Below, piece after piece: positions 58,436 through 64,000 of a stretch of DNA of 64,000 nucleotides. The DNA comes from Microbacterium ureisolvens. GTDB lineage: Bacteria > Actinomycetota > Actinomycetes > Actinomycetales > Microbacteriaceae. The notes under the pieces are model-generated. The model was not told the origin of the DNA, searched no databases, and worked only from the letters and a program-made list of their open reading frames with translations. The position numbers and the translations under genes were made by a program. The DNA is taken from assembly GCF_015278315.1 (NCBI RefSeq), contig NZ_JADIJE010000003.1, forward strand, positions 1 through 64,000, read 5' to 3'. The stretch's first letter is position 1. Each line of letters begins with the position of its first letter.

Positions 58436-59310
58436 CCGCGTCCTTCACACCCGAGCGCTCCGACGCCGTCCGCGAACTGCTGATCGAGCGCGCGACACCG
58501 CGCCCGGTCCGGCGGCGACGGATGCCGGCCCTCATCGCCCTCGTCCTCGCCGGCGCGGTCGCCGGCGTGGGCATCTCGACGGCGGCGTTCGCGGCGACCG
58601 GCGCGTTCACCCCGGAGGCGCCCGCGGCGCCCTCGGGTCAGCCCGCGCCCGACCTCGGCGAGCCGATCGCCGCTCCGCCCGGAACGGTTCCGGGCGCGCC
58701 GGTCATCTCGAGCCTCGGGGCGCCTCGGGCGCGCGAGGTGTCGTCCGCGGAGAGCATCCCGCTCACGGACCGCCCGGATGCGGCGACCCACGTCCGGGTG
58801 ACGGTCACGGCGCTGACCGCCGGCGAACTGAACATGGGGACGGATGCCGCGGGCGACAACCCTCGGTGGCAGGTGGGCGCGTCCGACCTCGGTGGGCCCA
58901 GCGCGGTGTCATGGTACGACTACCCGCTCGATGCGGCCACCGACGCCCTCCATGTCACGCCCTCGGACGGCTTCACCGCGACCGTCACCCTTCAGTACGT
59001 GACGCACGTGCCCACGCACCTCGGCGTGAACGCGCGCGGTGAGACCTTCGGCGCCGAGGGCGGGCCCGACGGGCGCCCCGACCTCATCGCCGTCGTCGCC
59101 ACGAGCCCGGCCGGCGGTTCGGTCGAGGGGTTCGCGCGCGCGAGCGACCTCGAGGCCTTCAGCCCTGATCACCCGGCACAGCCGACCGATCCCGACGAGG
59201 CGGTCGAGCTCCAGGCCGAGCGCGACGACGCCTACCCCGACGGCTGGGACATCCCGGTCTACGAATCCGACGGAGTCACGCGGATCGGCACGTTCCACAT
59301 CTCGAACTGA
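58432..59310 (+). CDS. Membrane-anchored protein coupled to the sigma factor
   Basis: The 292-residue protein has a basic 35-residue cytosolic start (RELLIERATPRPVRRRRMP), one membrane helix (ALIALVLAGAVAGVGISTAAF) and an extracytoplasmic domain rich in Asp/Pro. There is no HxxxCxxC zinc anti-sigma motif, though the short cytosolic tail could bind the sigma factor. The external part shows HVRVTVTALTAGELNMG and a C-terminal WDIPVYESDGVTRIGTFHISN. Family unknown; an atypical anti-sigma or sensor is possible. Start overlaps the sigma stop. Confidence 0.72.
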   Translation: MTASFTPERSDAVRELLIERATPRPVRRRRMPALIALVLAGAVAGVGISTAAFAATGAFTPEAPAAPSGQPAPDLGEPIAAPPGTVPGAPVISSLGAPRAREVSSAESIPLTDRPDAATHVRVTVTALTAGELNMGTDAAGDNPRWQVGASDLGGPSAVSWYDYPLDAATDALHVTPSDGFTATVTLQYVTHVPTHLGVNARGETFGAEGGPDGRPDLIAVVATSPAGGSVEGFARASDLEAFSPDHPAQPTDPDEAVELQAERDDAYPDGWDIPVYESDGVTRIGTFHISN

Positions 59311-59341
59311 GCGGAGTGGGCGACGGCGGCCGTGGCATCCG

Positions 59342-59770
59342 TCATCGCGTCGTGATCTGCACCGTGACGTTCGGGGGAGGAGTGCCGTGGAGCCACGCGT
59401 CGGGCGATGACGCCATGATCATCGCGATGCCGAGCACGGCCGCCAGGAGCGGCACCACCCACATCGCGGTGGCCGCCCGCGAGAGGGTGCGGGTGATCGC
59501 GGCCGTCGTGGTCGCCTTGGCTGCGCGGCCGAGCGCGGCGACGAAGATCGCCGCCATCACCAGCCACACGACCGGCGACGGATTCAGCGTCGCGTTGTAG
59601 CAGATCGTCGCCGCGTCGCCGGGTGTCGTGCAGCCGCCTCGCGAGGCGTGGGTGAAGAGGCCGTACAGGACGGCCCACAGCAGCGCGCGCCGTGCGAGCG
59701 AGAGGATCTCGGGGACGTACTGCCCGATGAGGGGGACGGCGGGCGCAGGCAGCACGGTCGTGGATCTCAT
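59342..59770 (-). CDS. Small membrane protein downstream of the ECF transporter
   Basis: The 142-residue protein has four hydrophobic segments: IGQYVPEILSLARRALLWAVLYGLFT, VVWLVMAAIFVAALG, and MWVVPLLAAVLGIAMIMAS. Two Cys (GGCTTP, TICYNAT) lie in a loop. The family is not recognised. It follows the ECF transporter by 26 nt on the same strand and is probably in its operon. Confidence 0.68.
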   Translation of the reverse strand: MRSTTVLPAPAVPLIGQYVPEILSLARRALLWAVLYGLFTHASRGGCTTPGDAATICYNATLNPSPVVWLVMAAIFVAALGRAAKATTTAAITRTLSRAATAMWVVPLLAAVLGIAMIMASSPDAWLHGTPPPNVTVQITTR

Positions 59771-59796
59771 GGCGCCTTCCCGCGTCGGGTCGTTCG

Positions 59797-62760
59797 TCAC
59801 TGTACGGCGTGCGCGGGCTCGCGCGCCACCGCGGCGGCAGGTGCCGGCGGCGTGAGCGGCTTGGTGCGCCGCAGCGCGGCGAGGATCGGCCGGCCGACCA
59901 CGACGAGCCCGATCACGGTGGTGATCGCGCGCAACGTGTCCCAGCTGAGCGTCGATGTCACGAGCGAGTAGACCAGGAAGCTCGCGAGGTTCACCCCGAG
60001 GGGTGCGCCGCCGTCGTACGAGATGCCCGTGCCGTAGCCGACGGCGAACGGCCAGAACCACAGATTCATGAGGAGTCCGAACAGGTACGAAGCCGCGACG
60101 CCGTAGACGCAGAGCATCGCGATCTCGGCGAGGCGGGGCACGCGCCGGGGGAGGAGGCCCGCGACCGCGCCGACCCACGCGCACGCGAACATCTGGAAGG
60201 GTGTCCAGGGGCCGAACGTCCCGGTGACGACGGTCGACAGCGCGATCGTCGCCATGCCCAGCAGCATGCCGAACCGCGCCCCGTAGGCCCGGCCCGCGAG
60301 GATCAGCAGGATGAACACGGCCTCGACGCCGCCCACGCCGGTGCCGGCGATGCGCACCGCGGCGCCGATGGCGGCCAGCGTGCCGAGCAGCGCCAGGAGG
60401 TGGGCCGACCGCACCGTGCCGTCGAGGGTCGCCACGACGACGAGGACTGCGAGCGGGAGCAGCGCGAGCGCGGCGACCGGCACGGCCGCAGCGGCCTGCT
60501 GGGGGACGGCGATCGCGACGAGCGGCCAGCAGAACGCGCCGAGCGCGACGAGGTTCGCCGCGGCAAGGGCGGCGAGCCCGAGTCGCCGGGGCCGCGATCC
60601 TTTCGGGCCAGGCACGGGCGCGATCGGTGCCGCCGCTTCCCGCGGTCGCACCGCGGTCACTCGCGGTGCGGACGGAATCCCGATCGTCTGGACGGCGCGG
60701 GGCGACGGTTCTCCAGCCGCGATGGGCGCGAGGACGCCGGAGCGCATCGACAGCTCGCGGTCGGCGCGCGCGGTGAGGTCCGGCTCGTGCGTGGCCACGA
60801 GCACCGCGGTGCCCGTCACGGCGAGCAAGGCGAGCGCCGACCAGACCAGGTCGCGGGCGGCGGGGTCGAGGCCGCGGGTCGGCTCGTCGACCATGAGCAC
60901 GCGCGGGGAGGCGGCGAGCTGGATCGCCAGCGCCAGGCAGCGCCGCTCTCCGACCGAGAGGTCGCGGGGATGCCGCGCCAGCCGCGCGGCGAATGCGGGG
61001 CCGTCGGGATCGAGGCCGAGGAAGTGCGCGAACCTCGCCGCGGTCGGGGTGGGCGGCTCGGCCGTGGCAGCCCCCGGACTCGAGGATCCGCCGGAATGCG
61101 GCCGGACGCCGCGGTCGACCCGGGCCGCGCGGCGGTCGGCCCGCCGGCACTCGGCGGCGACGGAGTCGCAGACGAAGAGGTCGTCGGACGCATCGGGCAC
61201 CAGCGCCACGCGTCCCGCGGCCTCGATGTCCATGGCGGTGGAAGGGAGCGCCAGCGCCCCGAGCAGGCTGGACTTTCCGGCGCCGTTGGGTCCGACGAGC
61301 GCGGCGATCTCGCCCGCGCGAAGCTCGACGTCGGCGCCGGCGACCGCCACGGTGTCGCCGTGCCGGACGGCGATGCCGCGGGCGCGCAGCACGACGTGCT
61401 CGTCCGCCGACGCCGCCGTTTCGGGGCGAACGGAGTACGTTCGGGGCGTGCCCGTCGCGCCCCGATCGACCGGCGCGAGCCCCCAACCCGAGGTCGGCGT
61501 CGCGATCGCCTCGGGCTCCGCGTGATCCACCGCGCCGCCGTCGATCCGCAGCACGGTGTCGGCGATCCCGGTCAGCGCGTCCACGCGATGCTCGGCCACG
61601 ACCACGCACATGCCCGCCTCGTGGGCGAGCGCGTCGAGCAGCCCCGCGATGCGCATCCGCGCGTCGGCGTCGAGGTCGGCGAGCGGCTCGTCGACGAGGA
61701 GCAGGATGGGGTGCTCCACGATCGCGGCGGCGATCGCGACGAGCGTGGCCTCGCCCGCCGAGAGCCCCCGTGTCGGACGATCCAGCAACGCGGTCACTCC
61801 CACGCGATCGGCGACCTCGGCCACGCGCGCCCCTGCGATCACGGGTGCGACGCCGCGCAGCTCGAGCGAGAGACCGATCTCGTCGCGCACCCGCTCCGTG
61901 GCGAACGCCTCGCGCGGGTGCTGCAGCACGACGCCCACCCGCTGCGCCAGGTCTCGCGGGGGAACCGCTGCCCGCTCGTGCCCGACGACGCGCAGCGACC
62001 CGGCGATCCAGCCGCCGTCGGTGTGCGTGTGGGGCCCCGCCACTGCGCGCAGCACCGTGGACTTGCCCGAGCCCGTCGGCCCGGTGACGAGCGTGAGGGT
62101 GCCCGCATCCAGCGTGAGCGGGGAGGGGAGACGGATGCCGCGACCCGCCGCCGCGGCCGACTCCTCCCGGTCGCCGGCCCGTGGTGCATCGCCGAAGCCG
62201 ATCTCCAGGTCCTGCGCCTCGACGGGCGCGAGGCAGTCGCCGGCGAGCCCGCGACCGGCGAAGCCGCGGAGCTCGAGCGCCGCCGCCACGTTGCCGGCGC
62301 GCTCGAGCGTGCGCTCGAGCAGAGGGAGCAGCATCCGTGCCCCGCCGCGTTCGCCGCGCAGCCGCTGCGCGAACCGCACCGCGCGCGCTCCGTCGGCGAG
62401 CGACGGGAGGGTGGCCCACGCGATGGCGAGGGCCCGCGCGATGCCGCGCAGCGGCCCCCGCCGCGAGGCGCGCGCGAACACCCGGTGCAGATCGATGACC
62501 GCGTTCAGGGCGCCGAAGGCGAGGATCGTGAGCGCGATCGGCAGCGCGCCGGCTGCGGCATCCCACAGTCCATCGATCGTGACCGGGCCCAGCAGCACGA
62601 CATGCGCGAACGGCGCCGGCAGGCGCACCGCCGGAAGGTCCAGCAGCACGAGGCCGTCGCCGTCCGCGCCGTGGAAGACGATGCGGTAGACGATCCGGGC
62701 CGCCACGAAGCCTGCGGCGAGGATCGCCGCGGCGCGCAGGGGACCGGGTCGGAACGTCAT
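59797..62760 (-). CDS. Single-chain ECF transporter: T component, two ATPases and S component
   Basis: The 987-residue protein holds all four ECF parts. Residues 1-205 resemble EcfT, with both coupling motifs (AQRLRGE and LELRGFAGRG). ATPase 1 has Walker A GPTGSGKST near 228, signature LSAGE and Walker B LLLVDEPLADLD near 352. ATPase 2 has Walker A GPNGAGKSS near 490, LSVGERRCLALAIQ, and LMVDEPTRGLD near 622. Residues 725-960 form a membrane S component with FGPWTPFQMFACAWVGAVAGLLPRR. It starts 1 nt after the stop of the transcobalamin-like lipoprotein gene. Vitamin substrate, perhaps cobalamin, is inferred. Confidence 0.88.
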   Translation of the reverse strand: MTFRPGPLRAAAILAAGFVAARIVYRIVFHGADGDGLVLLDLPAVRLPAPFAHVVLLGPVTIDGLWDAAAGALPIALTILAFGALNAVIDLHRVFARASRRGPLRGIARALAIAWATLPSLADGARAVRFAQRLRGERGGARMLLPLLERTLERAGNVAAALELRGFAGRGLAGDCLAPVEAQDLEIGFGDAPRAGDREESAAAAGRGIRLPSPLTLDAGTLTLVTGPTGSGKSTVLRAVAGPHTHTDGGWIAGSLRVVGHERAAVPPRDLAQRVGVVLQHPREAFATERVRDEIGLSLELRGVAPVIAGARVAEVADRVGVTALLDRPTRGLSAGEATLVAIAAAIVEHPILLLVDEPLADLDADARMRIAGLLDALAHEAGMCVVVAEHRVDALTGIADTVLRIDGGAVDHAEPEAIATPTSGWGLAPVDRGATGTPRTYSVRPETAASADEHVVLRARGIAVRHGDTVAVAGADVELRAGEIAALVGPNGAGKSSLLGALALPSTAMDIEAAGRVALVPDASDDLFVCDSVAAECRRADRRAARVDRGVRPHSGGSSSPGAATAEPPTPTAARFAHFLGLDPDGPAFAARLARHPRDLSVGERRCLALAIQLAASPRVLMVDEPTRGLDPAARDLVWSALALLAVTGTAVLVATHEPDLTARADRELSMRSGVLAPIAAGEPSPRAVQTIGIPSAPRVTAVRPREAAAPIAPVPGPKGSRPRRLGLAALAAANLVALGAFCWPLVAIAVPQQAAAAVPVAALALLPLAVLVVVATLDGTVRSAHLLALLGTLAAIGAAVRIAGTGVGGVEAVFILLILAGRAYGARFGMLLGMATIALSTVVTGTFGPWTPFQMFACAWVGAVAGLLPRRVPRLAEIAMLCVYGVAASYLFGLLMNLWFWPFAVGYGTGISYDGGAPLGVNLASFLVYSLVTSTLSWDTLRAITTVIGLVVVGRPILAALRRTKPLTPPAPAAAVAREPAHAVQ

Positions 62761-62761
62761 G

Positions 62762-63313
62762 TCACGTGGTCGGCGCCGCCGGCTCTCCGTTCAGCGTGAA
62801 GAGCAGCTCGACCGCGTCGCCCGGCTCGAGCTCCTGCGTCGACGCGCCCTCCTGCGCGTAACCCCACTCGCCGCCGGCGGGCTTCACCCACAGCGACCAG
62901 TAGGCGAAGGCCGCCGGCATCGCCTCGCAGGTCTCGAAGTAGTCCGAGCCGTCCTCGGCGGGGATCGCCTGGTCCTCGGCGGGCAGACCGTTGACGCGGC
63001 AGACGACCTGGTCGCCGTACTCGTCGGTGCCCTCGGTCTGCACCGCGGCGATCGAGAAGGCGTCCGCGGCGACGATCGGCTCATCGGTGGTGACGCACCA
63101 CTGGTCGAGGCTGCCGTCCTCGAGGGCGGAGCCGTCGACGATGACCGTCACGCCGGTGTCACCCTCGCAGGGGCCGGTCGTGATCTCGGACGTGGCCGCG
63201 TCCTCGCTCGGCGACGGCGTCGTGGTCGTCGCGGGTCCGCTCGCGCACGCGGCGAGGGACAGGAGCAGGGCGGCGGCGCTCGCCGCGGTCAGGACGCGAA
63301 GCTTCGAAGTCAC
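62762..63313 (-). CDS. Lipoprotein with a DUF4430/transcobalamin-like domain
   Basis: The 183-residue protein has a lipoprotein signal (AAALLLSLAACASG, lipobox LAAC) and a Thr/Ser/Pro spacer. The remainder reads VTVIVDGSALEDGSLDQWCVTTDEPIVAADAFSIAAVQTEG in segments, then YWSLWVKPAGGEWGYAQEGASTQELEPGDAVELLF, the pattern of DUF4430 domains seen in transcobalamin-like proteins. It is co-transcribed with the ECF transporter (TGAcATG) and probably presents or captures its ligand outside the membrane. GTG start follows TAGCCT by 6 nt. Confidence 0.83.
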   Translation of the reverse strand: MTSKLRVLTAASAAALLLSLAACASGPATTTTPSPSEDAATSEITTGPCEGDTGVTVIVDGSALEDGSLDQWCVTTDEPIVAADAFSIAAVQTEGTDEYGDQVVCRVNGLPAEDQAIPAEDGSDYFETCEAMPAAFAYWSLWVKPAGGEWGYAQEGASTQELEPGDAVELLFTLNGEPAAPTT

Positions 63314-63319
63314 CTGACC

Positions 63320-63325
63320 AGGCTA
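63320..63325 (-). promoter_or_regulatory. -10 box TAGCCT for the lipoprotein/ECF operon
   Basis: On the minus strand TAGCCT ends 6 nt before the GTG at 63313. Confidence 0.5.
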
Positions 63326-63377
63326 GAGCCGCGGGCGCGCCGGCACCGGCCGTGTGACGCGCGGCGGCACCCGGCCA

Positions 63378-63383
63378 TAGGCT
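63378..63383 (+). promoter_or_regulatory. -10 box TAGGCT for menB
   Basis: The hexamer ends 6 nt before the menB GTG at 63390. Confidence 0.5.
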
Positions 63384-63389
63384 GGCCGG

Positions 63390-64000
63390 GTGAGTGTTTC
63401 GGAACTGTTCGACGAAGACGAGTGGCGCCCGGCGCCCGGTCAGCCGGACGGCGGCTACACCGACATCACCGCCCACGTCTCGCACGACGGCCGCATCGCG
63501 CGCATCGCGTTCGATCGCCCGGAGGTGCGCAACGCGTTCCGGCCGCACACCGTCGACGAGCTGTACCGCGCGCTCGACATCGCCCGCCAGGACCCTCGCG
63601 TCGGCGTCGTGCTGCTCACCGGCAACGGTCCGAGCCCGAAGGACGGCGGCTGGGCGTTCTGCTCGGGCGGCGACCAGCGCATCCGCGGGCGCGACGGCTA
63701 CAAGTACGAGCAGTCGGTCGGCGACCCTGGCGAGGCGTCCGACAGCCCTCCGACGGGCTCAGGGGCGGGCACCATCGACCAGGCCCGCGCGGGGCGCCTC
63801 CACATCCTCGAGGTGCAGCGGCTCATCCGGTTCATGCCCAAGGTGGTCATCGCGGTGATCCCCGGCTGGGCCGCAGGCGGGGGGCACTCGCTGCACGTGG
63901 TGTGCGACCTGTCCGTCGCGTCGGCCGAGCACGGGCGTTTCAAGCAGACCGACGCCGACGTGGGATCGTTCGACGCCGGCTACGGGTCGGCGTACTTCGC
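63390..64000 (+). CDS. menB: 1,4-Dihydroxy-2-naphthoyl-CoA synthase (3' truncated by window edge)
   Basis: The first 203 residues of a crotonase-fold MenB are present, beginning MSVSELFDEDEWRPAP. Hallmarks are IARIAFDRPEVRNAFRPHTVDEL, FCSGGDQRIRGRDGYKY, RAGRLHILEVQRLIRFMPKVV and GWAAGGGHSLHVVCDL followed by FKQTDADVGSFDAGYGSAY. It makes DHNA-CoA in menaquinone synthesis, together with menC at 49307. Compared with mycobacterial MenB it has about 12 extra residues (VGDPGEASDSPPTGSGAG) near 110-125, encoded by a palindromic repeat. The reading frame stays open to base 64000. Confidence 0.93.
   Translation, partial: MSVSELFDEDEWRPAPGQPDGGYTDITAHVSHDGRIARIAFDRPEVRNAFRPHTVDELYRALDIARQDPRVGVVLLTGNGPSPKDGGWAFCSGGDQRIRGRDGYKYEQSVGDPGEASDSPPTGSGAGTIDQARAGRLHILEVQRLIRFMPKVVIAVIPGWAAGGGHSLHVVCDLSVASAEHGRFKQTDADVGSFDAGYGSAYF
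63746..63764. repeat. Palindromic repeat variant CCCTCCGACGGGCTCAGGG, in frame in menB
   Basis: Differs from CCCTTCGACAGGCTCAGGG at two positions. Encodes part of the insert SPPTGSG. Confidence 0.75.

Overview
The window is ordinary chromosome from a high-GC actinobacterium. The best guess is Microbacteriaceae, probably Microbacterium or a close relative. The evidence is a very high GC third codon position, a cytochrome c maturation operon and proC / HTH / bS22-like genes in actinobacterial order, F420-type LLM oxidoreductases, DUF3467, MpaB and menaquinone genes, and a very common GGATGCC/GGCATCC word. I see no tRNA, rRNA, CRISPR array, prophage or insertion sequence. The window cuts sbcC at the left end and menB at the right end.

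Layout. 1-11.6 kb: sbcC 3' end, a nucleosidase, an MFS exporter, a lipase maturation factor, a phytoene-dehydrogenase-like flavoprotein, a two-component system beside a phosphotransferase and a secreted Pro/Ala-rich protein, and a degenerate phosphopantetheinyl-transferase-like protein. 11.6-18.3 kb: NAD synthetase, a 19-bp-period repeat array, a large RecB-like nuclease/helicase and a DUF3467 protein. 18.3-26 kb: a structured RNA leader with a terminator ahead of a membrane protein and an ornithine/DAP-type decarboxylase, then upp, tadA, a DUF2306 protein, an LLM oxidoreductase, a hydrolase and an ArsR/SRPBCC pair. 26-33.7 kb: proC, a Ktr/Trk potassium system, an ArsR regulator, a DrrAB-like ABC exporter with divergent TetR, the HTH/bS22-like pair, rhodanese and glutaredoxin. 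33.7-42.4 kb: a tyrosine phosphatase coupled to an archaeal-type aspartyl-tRNA synthetase, DedA, and the cytochrome c maturation operon (histidine phosphatase, TlpA, CcdA, ResB, CcsB). 42.4-54 kb: a YhgE/Pip protein, a giant MMPL transporter with a fused defective ABC-ATPase-like tail, TetR, MpaB, menC with a small partner gene, a PadR operon and another LLM oxidoreductase. 54-64 kb: cobalamin-dependent metH, an ECF sigma factor operon, a transcobalamin-like lipoprotein with a complete ECF transporter on one polypeptide, and menB.

Four window-wide signals stand out. (1) About sixteen genes carry a TANNNT hexamer (usually TAGNCT) 6-8 nt before the start codon, which points to widespread leaderless transcription. 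(2) Short palindromic repeats related to CCCTTCGACAGGCTCAGGG and GCTTCGACGAGCTCAGCGA sit in frame inside at least six genes, usually in linkers. (3) The word CGGATGCC is frequent in genes and forms the arms of several intergenic hairpins, as DNA-uptake sequences do in Neisseria and Haemophilus. (4) Several perfect palindromes mark operators of the local ArsR, TetR and PadR regulators.

Best candidates for something undescribed: the leader RNA at 18.33-18.45 kb, the 19-bp repeat array at 13.76-14.05 kb, the MMPL/pseudo-ATPase fusion and the single-chain ECF transporter. All calls come from reading the sequence; no database search was possible.
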